This document shows positions 34,589 to 46,494 of a DNA stretch of 64,000 bases, in pieces; the first letter of the stretch is position 1; every line of letters starts with the position of its first letter. The DNA comes from Alternaria dauci (taxonomy: Eukaryota; Ascomycota; Dothideomycetes; Pleosporales; Pleosporaceae). The notes under the pieces are model-generated. The model worked only from the letters and a program-made list of their open reading frames with translations. It had not been told where the DNA came from and did no database searches. Made by a program: the position numbers and the translations under genes. Location of the stretch: positions 310,001 through 374,000 of the forward strand of contig NC_091280.1 in NCBI RefSeq assembly GCF_042100115.1, given 5' to 3'.

Positions 34589-35577
34589 CTACTCCACATA
34601 ATCCAAACTGCCCTTCCCCACCGTCCCCGCCGTCGCCCCCGGCCCCTTCTGCTGCCTCAACTTCTCCTCAAACTTCTCAAACTCCTTGAGCGCAATCTCC
34701 TCCTCCTGATCCAAGACCTGCTGCACACCCTTGACCTCCTCAATATAATGCATCAACATGCTCTCAATCCCATTCTTCAGCGTCACAGTACTCGAATCAC
34801 ACGTCCTGCACGCGCCCCTCAACTTAAGCAGCACCTGGCCGTCGTTGAACCCGCGAAACTCAATATCGCCCCCGTCTTCCTGGATCGCGGGCCGCACGCG
34901 CGTATCCAGTAACTCTTTGATCATGCCGATGACTTCGTCGTCGTTTTCGTCGTAGGCGAGGCTATCTGCTTCCTGGCCGCCTTGGCCCTGTTCGCCGGCT
35001 TTGGCGGCGACGGTGTTGACGATGGGTTGTCCGGACGTCATGTATTCGTTGATGAGGGCGAAGACTTCGGGCTTGACGTGCGACCATGGAGTTGATGAGT
35101 CCTTTGTCACGGTGATGTAGTCGGCGCCGAAGAAGACGCTGGTTACGCCATCGATGTTGAGGAGCTGTGCGGCGAGAGGGGAGGGGTGTGGTGGCGCGAG
35201 GGTGGAGCGCGGGTTGAGGTATTCGAGGAAGGGCGAGGAGATGGATTCGGGGAGGACGCGCTGGTTGGGATTGAACTTTAGGGCCTGGGGGGGTGTTAGT
35301 GTGCGTGGGGTGTTGGGGTGGATGGAGTGCGTACGTCGGCGTTGGGGGTGGGCTCGGTCTGGATGAACATGGTGCGTCGCGCTACGGTCGCTGAGGGCGC
35401 GGCTACCCTTTGGCTCCACGACTGCGCTGTCGGTCTGTGTTGCAATCTTGAGGCGGTCATGGGCGAGGATTGTTGGTGGAGACATCTCGTGGCGATGCGC
35501 CGAGGTGCTGGTCGTAGAGAGGGCGTCGCTCGGGTCAGACTGCGCATAGCAGAACGTGGAAGTGTGCTTGAGGCCAT
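34589..35577 (-). CDS. nfu1: Mitochondrial iron-sulfur scaffold/carrier NFU1
   Basis: Late-acting mitochondrial carrier that passes 4Fe-4S clusters to targets such as lipoyl synthase and respiratory complexes. Exons 35335-35577 and 34589-35284 (50-bp intron) give 312 residues. The first 70 residues are Arg/Ser-rich with no acidic residues, a classical mitochondrial presequence. The Nfu N-terminal domain starts at MFIQTEPTPNADALKFNP. The NifU-like C-terminal domain has RPAIQEDGGDIEFRGF and the cluster-binding CxxC as GACRTCDSSTVTLKNGIESML. A charged tail follows. The sequence is normal for the family; a CRTC reading of the CxxC is seen here. Confidence 0.93.
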
Positions 35578-36229
35578 CTTTGGTATATGTCAAGGTTGTG
35601 TATGCCGTTGATGGCTTGTGTGGTCGCAATGGCGAAGGGTATAGGTTCGTGAATGAAGTTTCGGGAACTCGGGCCAGACAAAGTATGACGTTTGGTGCAT
35701 TATTCAGCCACCACGCTCACTGGCTCCCGCTGATCCACAATCATCCACAGCCTTCGTCCCTTGCATCTACACTTTGCACAACCGATATAATATACGTCGA
35801 ATGCGACAATGATTTTAATTCTTAGATATATGCTGCGACTGGAAAAAGAGTCGCGAATATGGTATTGCACCAGTCCGAAATCACGTCGAGTTTTGCATAT
35901 CCCGCTTGAAGTCACTCCAGTGTGATAGCCGAAAGAGGAAGCTTCATGAACTTTTTAGGTCAACACTACAACACACAACCACGGAGAATGCGAATGTTAA
36001 AATCATTCATATTACTTCAATATCGACATTAGGTATTAAGTTCGTATCGACTTTATCATACAATCTCTCCCCTCTCCCATATCCAATCTCCTCTCCTCTC
36101 GTGGTATAATGCGTAACGTCGTGATAGAGTACATAAAGGAAAACTCGCATGCCTAAAAGCATGAGAGGTCTAGACACAATCTAGAGCATCGCCAGTGCCA
36201 GTCTCTTAGGCGACACGGGATGAATGGAT
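35578..36229. other. NFU1 promoter and downstream flank of the MARVEL-like gene
   Basis: About 650 bp. No gene is recognised. Confidence 0.5.
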
Positions 36230-37159
36230 CTAGTAGTTGGTAGCCTGGCCGTACGCAGCAGTGTTGCCAGTGGTAGCGTAGTTGGCAGAAGGAGCGACAT
36301 GAGGAGCAGTGTGGTATCCACCAGTGACAGGCTTGTCAGTCGCAAAACCAGAGTGAGGAGCAGCGACGGTGGAGCCGGTGTATGCAGTGTCGTGGCTGGG
36401 ACGGTAGTCGTGGGCCGCAGCAGGGGCAGCAAGACCGCCAGTGGTAGCAGGGATAGTTCCGACTTCAGGGTCGCGGTGTCCAGTGGTGCGGTTGGCCTTG
36501 CGGCGCTGCCAGAACTTCATGCCGGAGCCCTTGGTGTAGCCGTTGCTGGGGCCAGGGCCGAAAGCCTTCTCCTTCTTGTGGTGGCGCATCAGGAAGACCT
36601 GCATGAGGGCGCTGAGCAGGAAGAGGAAAGCGCCGATGATGGCGACGGCGAAGCAGGCCGTGTTGAGCTTGCAGGTCGTGCCGAGAGAGGCTGCGTAGGT
36701 GATTTGGTTGCCTTGGCCGTTTGAGCCGAAACCTTCCTTGGAGTTTGCAGGTCCGTCACCGAGGGGTGTCTCGACGTTGCCAGTGCAGCTGGATGCGCCG
36801 TCACGGGTCAGGACAGCGATGGCGACCATAGCTCCGCAGCAAAGAATGTCGAGTAGTATGCCGAGGAAAGCAAAGATTTTCTGTCAATTCCGTTAGTGAC
36901 TATTGGTGTGTATGTCATCGAATAGTGTTCTTACCTTTCCGCCGAGGCAGCACGTCAACAAGACCGCAAAGATGGTGTATAGAACAGTCGCACCAGCAAG
37001 ACCAGTGACGGCCTGCTGCCAGACGGGGATGTCGACATTGCGGTCCGCCTGTACAGCGAGGAAGTAACTGTAGATACCAAGGACAACCGCAGCGCAGCAA
37101 AACTCGAGCGCATACAGCGCTGTAGAGCCAAACTTCAACACAGTACCACCGAAACCCAT
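36230..37159 (-). CDS. MARVEL-like tetraspanning membrane protein
   Basis: Exons 36935-37159 and 36230-36880, with a 54-bp intron, give 291 residues. Four hydrophobic segments are visible: FGSTALYALEFCCAAVVLGIY, then TGLAGATVLYTIFAVLLTCCLGG, then IFAFLGILLDILCCGAMVAIA, and ACFAVAIIGAFLFLLSALMQV. This 4-TM layout with a loop containing two Cys before TM4 fits fungal MARVEL-domain proteins of the plasma membrane. The C-terminal 100 residues are cytosolic and rich in Gly, Ala, Thr, Tyr and His (for example HDYRPSHDTAYTGS). Function is not established; membrane-domain organisation is the family-level guess. Confidence 0.75.
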
Positions 37160-38666
37160 TGTCGCGATGATAGGAATTAGGGACTAGGAGGAGAGTAGAT
37201 TCAAGAGGCGAGACAAGGCGATGCTCGACGTGTATGTTTTGGTATGATGTGATGTTTGTACTTGGAATACGAGCTGGACGTCGGGGAGCGAAAAGGATTT
37301 ATCTTGTCTCTCCTAGGATACTGCCACAGGCGATGACGCAGCCTTGCACTACTTCACATCATTGGCGTCCTTGTCCCTGCCTTGTTCCGTCAAAGTTCCT
37401 TGTCGATCCCGCTCCCCGTGCGTCAGCCACGCTGCGCTAGCCCACAGATTGAACCCTGCTTTTACTGCCACACGTCATATTTCCTTTCCCCAATCTCATC
37501 AAACCACCCAGCCATACACACGCCTGCGCCCCGACCGACGGTCTCGCCGACAGTAGCAAAACTCAAATCAAACACAGGTCCCAGGCGGTGTAATGATGCT
37601 GCCAAGTTGGCGCTGGCGATCGATGCATCTTGCTTTCCTGACAGCTGGTGATGCTTTCCAGGGTTTTCTTGGGGTCGTTTCCTGACGTGGACGCGAGCGT
37701 CGAGCCACAGGCTGACAGGCACAATGCAGCTGGGCGGGTACTCCTTGCATGCGGTCGAGACCCTCGACATGAGGCCCGTTACAAGTCTCGTTGCTTCGAT
37801 TGCTCCAAGAACAATAAGAAAAAAGCGCGTTAGTGTCGCGTCCTTCACATGCTCGCACGCTCAACGCTCCTCTTTGCTTTCTTTTTTTCATCGTTCGATG
37901 TGCAGCCGTTCGTTGATCTCGGATAACACGGCTCTAGTCTTGATGCGCGCAGCGCAGCGCCGTTGTGTGTCTAATGCTCGCGATGCTGTGTATACAGGCT
38001 AAGGAAACCTGATCGTCATCGTCACGCCAGCTGGTTGGTCCTTGCCTTGGATCGGAGGGCTTCCGCTACCGCCCACACGCTACTCCACGAAATTACCCTG
38101 GCGGCCTCATACATCGGTGACATTGCGTGACGTCGATGCTACCGACAATCGTCGGAGACGTGATTTCATGGGACGGTCATCGAGCGCTCTCGGTGAAGTT
38201 GTTGGGACGAACTGCATTCGGTGCAGTGGGTTGCTAGATGCGCAGTGGTAGGCAATGAGTCTGCAGCTTCTGGGAGACTCGCTGCAGTGTCCATGGTGTT
38301 CGCTGTACACTTGACGTTTCACAAGAGCCTAAGCAGGAGTAATGCAGAACATTTTGCTGCTTCAGGCTCAATTGCTATACTGACTGCGCGCTAGTAAACC
38401 CACAAACCAATGTCACATTGACTGGAAGAAAAGCCTCGCTGGCTAAACACCAAATTTGCCCTAAAGATATACACATTGCAGCTCCAAGACGACAATAATA
38501 GCGCTTATCTTAAGATTACACCTTTAGTAATATGCGTACAAAGGACCACTCTTCCGAAAGAGTTGTTTCTCTCATTCCCAAATTGCATATTCGTTGCTCA
38601 CTCGCTCCATTAGCCACCACATATCGCCATCTTCTTCTTTGTCCAAGTTGACAACACATTTACCCT
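37160..38666. other. Intergenic, no gene recognised
   Basis: About 1.5 kb. Frames on both strands overlap without family motifs. It includes the promoter of the MARVEL-like gene near 37160-37300. Confidence 0.45.
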
Positions 38667-39810
38667 TTACACTACAAGTCGCCCAAGCGTACCCGTTTCC
38701 CACTTCTTCACATGTGGAATCTGCTGAAATATCAGGGAGAGGCTTACATACCCGACATCTCCTCCGTCTTCCCCTATAATCACGATTCCGAGTTTCCAGC
38801 TGGCTTTGGAACTCTTACTGTCAGTGATTACTGGCCGGCTTTTCATTATACTGTCGAACTGTGAGTAAAAGCCATTGCGTATTAACAGACGGGAAAGATC
38901 TACGCACGCCAGTGTTGGAGCGTAGAGCAACAATATGGTCGAGACATCTTCCCATGTACCCTGTGCTGGCACAACGCCCTCCAAGCATAATCGTCTCAGT
39001 GTTCCAGCGAGTACTCTGATGATGTCGACGAGCTTTTCAACCGTCTTTCCCAAGCTGCGGCAGTTGAGAGTTTACAGTGGTGGTGACGGCTGGGAAGGGA
39101 AATTGAATGCAGGGCAACCATGCACATGAGGGGAAACGTCCAGCTTCTTGCCGTAAAAACAGACCAATATGAGCTTCAGTAATGGAACTGGCATTATGTT
39201 CGCATCCATCACTGCCTAACCTTAACATCTAACGTCAATCGGTCCAAGGACTTGCAAGATATCGAAGAAGCAAGGTACTTCTCTGAAAGAAGTCAACAAA
39301 TGGTTGAACATCAACGGTGCAAGATTCTTATTGCATCCTAAATCAAGTCACTCTAAACCTAGTGTCGACAGAGCTTCTAGTATAGCAGTCATGGTCCGCC
39401 ACTGTGTCCAATAATCCTCTTTAACGTATTGCTACTAGCTGCAGCGACCCGCGAACCCGTCAGAACAGGTATGTGCAGGCAGAGCAGACCACCATGGAAT
39501 CGCACGAAGCTGTACTCAAGAGAGTCTTTGAGGCCGTAACCTATTAGCTGTTCCAAAAGGCCATCTCTATTAAGCAGTGTAGTTGGGAAATACAGCTCCA
39601 GTCATCTAACAGTATTAGAAGTATCTTCATGGTTTGCAATCTCGCGGACAATATCGAAGACTAGAGTTTGATTCGGAATGAACTTCCTCTGGTATCGCAC
39701 TATTTTCAATCGTTCACAAGCGTCCATTCTGATTTCTCCGCAGACTAGTTGGAGGCTTCTGACGTCGTGTCGGCGAATAAGACCGTTTTGCTCTATCCAG
39801 GAGCTGTCAG
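38667..39810 (-). pseudogene. Eroded F-box/LRR-like gene
   Basis: Three stretches on the minus strand read like the fungal F-box/leucine-rich protein family but do not form one frame. One near 39610-39805 begins SSWIEQNGLIRRHDVRSLQLVC and ends at a TGA (39602-39604). The same frame resumes with LELYFPTTLLNRDGLLEQL. A third at 38667-39050 contains LGKTVEKLVDIIRVLAGTLRRL and APTLACVDLSRLLI. Stops and a frame change lie between them. The hydrophobic/Leu spacing is suggestive, not diagnostic. A spliced gene with unseen introns is an alternative. Confidence 0.35.
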
Positions 39811-41781
39811 ACAGAATTCCTCAGTAGTCTTTACCTTGAACACGTCCCGACTCACGTAACACCAAGGCTAGTCACTAATCAGCAAATGATTAGTTCAAGA
39901 TGGTTGAAGTGCTCGACATTCAATCTGGAGAGATGTGGCCCGGCTTGGAAGAAAAGATGCGACCTCGGGAGGCAAGAGGAGATGAGAGCTATAGAGAACT
40001 AGAGGGTGAGAAATCGTAGTATAACGAAGCACATTGGATCTCTTAGGGAAGCAGTGGCTGAAACGACACTACTGGTTAGCAAGTGACTGGTAACGAGTTG
40101 AAATCTGGATAGTATATGTAGCGCAGCTTACCCGGAACGTAGACACTGCATTTTACCTTGGTGTTTTCATATACAGAATGCAATATATGCCTCCAGAGCA
40201 TACTTTGCTAGGTGCCGCCTTCTATACGCGAGCATCAGTATATACCTGCAATATGTGCATCCTTTCACTTTATTCCTTCCATTGCCTGGTCTTAGGACAA
40301 AGTTTGTGAACAAACTCGAACGACAAGCCATCAAGCAGCCAGTGCGTTTCCACAGCGTAACTCCGTCCAGATTTGATCTTTCCACAAAAGTCCTGCGATG
40401 CTACTTCTGTCTGCAAAAGGATACAACTAGATGTATCTCAGACAAAGACACAGACACTTCAGACTATCCTTAAAGAATTTGTCGCAGTGCAGCGTATATC
40501 CAAAACATAAATATAAGCCTTCGAGAGCTACAACAATCTAGGAGAAATAACGAAGAACACATAGGCCTTCAGCACCATCTTTGATACTAACATTAGTATT
40601 AAACTGTTCGTGGCTTCAGGCAATAAATGTACCGTTACTGTTGGTAACAGCCGGGTTCAACCAAATTCTCTGGAGTGACAGATTAACACCAATTCCTGTC
40701 CAGCAAGCACGCGCAAATAGCTTTTTAAGCTGCTAAGCCCAAACAAGTGCTAATTTGCATCGTACCTTTACTGCCAAGGTCCAGTATACTTTAAGTAACT
40801 TCCATCATATCTCCATACAACTTTCCTAGCACCAGGCCGCTGGATACGAAATCCGATCAAATTCCGTAGCCTCGACATAGCCGGCTTCAAGACCTGTGCA
40901 CATTCTCCGCACCTTGGCAGGTCTCGGCCACTTTCATCAAACAAAACCCATATGTCCCCCAATGACATCTCGTACCCCCGTCGCTCTTCCACCAAGAGCG
41001 TGTTGGGAAGTCAGATGGGCACAACGAGTCAGCAAACTCATGCTACTCTATAATAGTACTACCGCCGCTCGTCACAGACTCAACACGACGCACCAGCGGT
41101 CCCTGTGAGATGTGCAACAGCCGCCTCAATCCGATGGGACTGGACGAGACCTCAACCCGCGTGTAGTGAGTGATGCCAGAGTATCGCACAAGTTTGGTGT
41201 TGAGCTTTTTGGTGTTGAGCTTTTTGCAGTTGAAACGGACCGCTTCGCAACGGTATCAGTGGCTTCGTCCGCTGCCCTTGCAGCAAACAGTCTTCAGAGC
41301 AAGTCCACTTGGTCGGCTAAGAGGATAAAGCGACATGTTGATGGTGAGTGGTCGGTTCAGTTAGCTGAGATATGAAGTAGTGGATGGCATCGTTCGCGCT
41401 GTAACCTTAATACGATGTTATCAGCTTAACCCCCAGACGCGCAATACGCATGCGTGTTGAAGGATATGAGCTCGATGAGTGGTGAGGCGAGGCGAGGTGA
41501 GGTGAGGTGAGAGCTGGAGTGGAAGAAGTTGCGTAATCAGTAACGCGGTGCAGAAGAGGAAGGAGCGACGGAGGAGAACCTGCCTGTACTATACTCAAGG
41601 GCATACACTTCCCTTTCTGCTATAGATGTTAAAGGTACAACACTACATACGGTTTGAGGAATGTAATCGCACACAACAGCTTCAAACCCCCAATTCCGCG
41701 CAAGTCAACACAAACACATACAAAAGACACAACAACCATGCTAAAACATAACTTTCATTCATCATTCATCATCTCCCATCC
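39811..41781. other. Intergenic, with short tandem repeats
   Basis: About 2 kb without a convincing gene. A unit of about 15-16 bp (GGTGTTGAGCTTTTT) is tandemly duplicated near 41200-41226. A GAGGC/GAGGT-type pentamer run lies near 41485-41512. Confidence 0.5.
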
Positions 41782-42995
41782 CTACACCCCCTTCCTCAAC
41801 TGCGCCAATGCCGCCTTCCCCGCTCTACTATCATTCGCCCTACCCAGCTCGCGCGAGATCCACTCGCCCGTCTCCGCCAGCCTCTCCATATCCACGCCCG
41901 TCTTCGCGCCCAAGCTATGAAAGCAATGCACCAGATCCTCCGTGGCCACATTCCCCGTCGCGCCCGGACTAAACGGACAGCCGCCCAGCCCCCCGACCGC
42001 CGCATCAAACGTGCGAATACCATGTTCGAGCGCAACAACCGAGTTGACCAGCGCCTGGCCATATGTATCATGGAAGTGCAGCGCCAGGTCGTCCTTGGTC
42101 ACACCAGCGGCGTTTAGCGTCTTGAGCAGCTCCAGCGTCTTGGGCGCAGTGCCCATGCCAGTCGTGTCGGCAACGGATATCTCGTCGGCGCCCATTTCGA
42201 GCAGGCTGACTGCTAGCTCGGCGACCTTGTGGGGGTCGACGTTTGGTCCTTCGTAGGGGCAGCCGAGGGCGACGGAGATGTAAGCCCGGACTTTGAGGTC
42301 CATTTCCTTTGCTTTGGACATGATGGGCTCGAAACGCTTGAGCGACTCGGCGATGGAGCAGTTGGTGTTCTTTTGCGTAAAGGACTCGGTCGCGGCTGTG
42401 AAGATGGAGAGCTCGTGTGTGGGTGTTGTTGTATCGCAGCTTTTGCCCATGGCATTGGGGTCAGAGGAGGACGTGTTGAGGGCTGGGCCATTATCGGTGC
42501 CAGGCGATGGCGGCGGCGTCGGGTATGCGTCGTGTCCCGCTGGCGACCTGGACTGCCACATGGAGAGAAAGTTGTCGAAGCCCTTGACATTGGGTAGCAG
42601 CCATTGGTACGTGATGGGATGCGGCGACTGGGGCGTTTGGGAGAGTACGTGCTCGAGGATGTCGGCCGAGTTGGCCATCTGCCTTGACAGTCAGCGAGTG
42701 TCGCCAGCTTCCACGCACGCACGCGTATATGGCTGACCTGTGGCACCCATTTGGGCGAGACGAAGGAGCCGGCCTCAATAGTCGTCAGTCCAGTGCGTGC
42801 CAGGCGCTCGACCAGCTCGATCTTGGTCGCCAGCGGCACCGTCTGCTTCTCATTCTGCAGCCCGTCTCGTGGCCCTACTTCGACGATGCGAACGTGGTCT
42901 GCGCGGCTATTGGCGGCTGAAGCAAATGTTCGTCGTGGACACGGGTGACGCGCTGCGAGACGCGCCGCACGAAGACAGCGGAATTTCGAGGTCAT
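41782..42995 (-). CDS. Hydroxymethylglutaryl-CoA lyase
   Basis: Cleaves HMG-CoA to acetyl-CoA and acetoacetate in leucine breakdown. Exons 42738-42995 and 41782-42678 (59-bp intron) give 384 residues. The N-terminal 28 residues are basic and hydroxylated (mitochondrial presequence). Catalytic marks: [12 protein letters not shown] with the essential Arg-Asp, the metal-binding HxH in [12 protein letters not shown], and the Cys loop [15 protein letters not shown]. Between the PNVKGFDNF segment and [12 protein letters not shown] there is an inserted low-complexity stretch of about 40 residues rich in Pro, Ser and Thr, absent from bacterial and animal enzymes as I know them. No peroxisomal targeting signal is seen at the C-terminus. 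Confidence 0.92.
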
Positions 42996-45900
42996 GGCGA
43001 TGATCGTCTTGTATGCTATAGGCGACTCAGGGTCAGAGCAGGCGCGGTGGCATGACGTGCATAGCTGTCAGACGGTTTGTGGGGTTGATGTTTGCGGGGA
43101 TCATGGCATGCATGGACCACTCGACCGAGCTTTGAGCTCAAACCCAAGAAGCTTCGACATGACCTCGGATACAGTGCACAGGCTGTCGAAAACGTGGAAA
43201 CATTGCATCGCATGGTCCGCGGGGCGAGTTGCAGCACTTGGCATCTCGGAATATAGCCATGTGGTAGCAGTGAAGTTCCTGCACACGTGCCAAACGTCTA
43301 CCTACCTAGGTAGGTACCTGTTCTGAAATCTTGGCGCACTCGAACTTTCTCACATGCTCTGCGAACCATCGCGTTGCCAGCATCTCCTGGCAACAGTGAC
43401 AGTCAGCATGGCGGAATACTATCTGGGTTTTCCGCCGCCTCTCCACTCCACTTGTATTTACTCATACGAATTGCGCGATTCAACGTCAGATGTTCGTCTC
43501 CACGGGAGAGCTCCGTTCATCGTGGGAAGTTGAAATTACCTGTGCAAGCTAGAGTGCTTGCAGCTAGCCGCCGAAACTCTGTCAGGCGCTGCTGGGCGTC
43601 ACCAGTTGCTAGTTCACGTGCTAGGCTTTGTATCTAGCCGATCGGCACGCGCAAAGCTATCAAACCGCGTCCATCAGACCGCTCTTCTGCGTCGCCTCGA
43701 AGCGCTCGCAAACTTGTCCGCGTGGGCAAGAGCGGGAAACACGCATCATGGAGGCGATATCGACGCTAGAGCCAAATGACCCAGCGGGCTCCATCGACGG
43801 CGCCGTTCGCTAGCGCAGGGTTCTTGTGGAGACCATAAATAGAGAGCCTCCGAGGAGCCCTGTTCGCTGTTCTAACCGCAGCCCGCCGGTTGTTCAAAGA
43901 GATCCAGTGCAGCGCTTGCCGACGCCTTCGCCTTGTCGTTCCCTACCCAAGTGCCGGCGAAATGACGATCTTCAAGAGCAAAACACGGAAGCATGTCTCC
44001 ATTCAGTATGCCTCGGCCTGCCGCTCTGCCTCTTGAAACGTCTGCTGTCGGGCCGGACATCGTAGAATTGAGGGTCCGGCAAGCGAGATCTTATACTTTA
44101 CCTGGCGCCGGAAGAATTGCCAGGGCGGAGATTAGGATTCTGGTAGAGCCCGCTCGCTACAAGACATGTCCCACTGAATGGCGTGTTTGATCTACTCGTC
44201 GCTATCGGACAGACTCCGACCCTCAGTGATGCATCATAATGGTAGGATTGTCGGATATTGCCCGGGGATTGACAATGAAATCTGAGGAGCCGCAGTGCTC
44301 CTATCGTCCCGTCTAGCCTCGCAGGCGCTGGGCATTCAGCCGGCATCCGTGAGGCTCTCTTTGTAATCTCTTCGGCGTGATAGCTAGGTCTGGAATCGAG
44401 AGAGCCGCTGCCAGCGGGTCTTCTGCGGAGCGAAGGCAAGACATACATGCTGCCAGCCGTCCAAAGCTTGTGAAGAACTCGCTTGTGACGAGTGGGCGAA
44501 CGAAACCTGTGGCTTTCGTATCCCCGTACTACCCCGCGTGTGCACATTTGCGCGGGCGCATGTACGGCGAACTGCTCTCCCCCAGGTACGGATGGCTAGT
44601 GAGCACGTCTTGGAGAATGAAACCTTGTCTAGCAACACAGAAGCCATCTGCTGACGGGAGGTTGAAGCTGCTTGTTACCTGAGACAAATCGTTGAGTGGT
44701 GGAGCACAGCCAGCATACCAAAGTAGCGCACGTCTCCGATGCATGTCTGACTTGGCACTCACGTGCCCAATTCCACAATCAGGCTAGCACACGGGAATCG
44801 GTGAAAGTGCAAGTTGACAGTGGCTTGTATCTACACGAATAAGGTGGTGGAGAGGAATGGAGATGGCATGTGGATGGGATGGGGAATGGATTGGGCTCTG
44901 GGTGACCTAGGCGCCGTTAGCTGGACGAGCTCGGCACTCTTGCGGCGGCCGAAGCCACGGCATCATGCACGACAGAAGCTTTTTTTTTCGCGGCTTCGGG
45001 GCTGCTGGAGCGGACGAGCCTGAGGACGACGATGGGAAAGACGAGAGGAGACGGCCTCATCAAGTGCTCGGGGGCACTGCCACGGTCGGTGTTGTGACGA
45101 ACCGTGGGGGTGCAGGCTGAGATGGCAATGGTCATATCGCCCTCTCATCAGGCCCGCATGGCTTGTTATCACAGCGGGTCCCACAAGAACGGTTCTGCCA
45201 AGAGGCATGCGGAGCAGGCGACAGCAGGGCGACGGACAGGTGCTGGCAGCAGTCATCCAGGTATTCCCCAGGCACCCCGGCCATTGCGTGCAGCTTTGCA
45301 TCATTCGCGCCTGGGTCCGCCGTGTCCTCCATCCTCGATGTCATCGCAATATCCGCGCCCGCCGTCAGACGTGCGCTCGTCGTGTCCGCTGCCCGGTCGC
45401 GTGCAGAGGTGCGCAAATTGCATCACCCACGCATCCTTCCCTTGCCTGGCCCTGCCCTTTTCCTCGTTCACGCCTTGCGGCAGATCAGAGACTCCCGTTG
45501 CGGGGTTGGCGGCGTATGTGTGTGCAATGGGAAGCCGTTTCTTTAACCTTACGTACTCGTCCAGGGCTTGGCTTGGCGGAAGGCTTCACCAACGGGCGGC
45601 TTTTCGCTGTCCTCTCCCACTGGCAAGCTCTGGCAGACTACCAGCGCGGCCATGGCAGCGACATGTTTCTACACAGCTTCGATGCGTCTTCGCGGCGGCA
45701 CATTGATCGCCTCGGCCGGCTCCGTGGCCATTTGCGCCCGGTCATTCGCCCGAGGGGCTCACGTTGCCCATGGCGGCCCTGACGCTATCAGCAGCAAGCA
45801 GCAGCACCCCGGAGCCCTCGACACAAGCTCTCTCAGTGGCTGTGGCCTCTTAGCTGCTCCGACCTTAGCGGCCGGTAGTAGATCGTGTGCGCTGCAGCTC

Positions 45901-46494
45901 CTCATTCGTGGAGCTTCCGTGGCGTCCAGCCCTCTCCGTCCTGCAGCAGCCCACCGTCGCCATCCATCTTCACGCTCCTGCCCGGGGTGCTACCATTTTT
46001 CCACGATGTAACCCGACCCTAACCCGACCTTGCCTCGCGCCCTCCTGCAATTCGCCGTCACGCTGTGGGGTGTGGTAGGGGTTGCCACAGCCAGAGCCTT
46101 GCAGCCGCTGCGAGAACATGCGGGCACCTGGCCTACTCGCTGCGGGCCACATCCTTCATGCACATCTCTCGAGATGACCACCTCTTCTCTTAATATCCTA
46201 GCGTCCAGTATGCCGCGGCATTTTGCATCCTGCCCCTTGGCAGCCATGAGCCCTGTCCGCTAGGGCCCTGACCTTATCAGACGGGGGGACCAAGCTTCCT
46301 TTACCCAGACCCATCGAGGGCCAAAATAATACTTACCCGCCGTGACGCGCTTCTTCTATGCTCCATTGAGTATTACCCCTCGCCTTTCTTGTCTATTCTA
46401 TTTCTACACCTACTATACAACGATCCACATCCTGCAGATGCAACACTGTAGAGCACTGCAATAACACTTCCTCTTTTATCACACACCCACCACC
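42996..46494. other. Long gene-free stretch upstream of a C6 regulator gene
   Basis: About 3.5 kb. The right half is GC-rich with many overlapping frames on all phases and no family motif, so coding is doubted. A palindromic CCTACCTAGGTAGG lies near 43303-43316. The pyrimidine-rich block at 46440-46490 before CACCATGG suits a transcription start or leader. A long promoter or 5' leader for the regulator is a reasonable guess. Confidence 0.45.

Noticed and set aside
45104..46011. Long overlapping plus-strand frames upstream of the C6 regulator
   Set aside because: All three phases are open in a GC-rich stretch, composition is Arg/Ala/Ser-rich without domains, and no consistent splice model was found.
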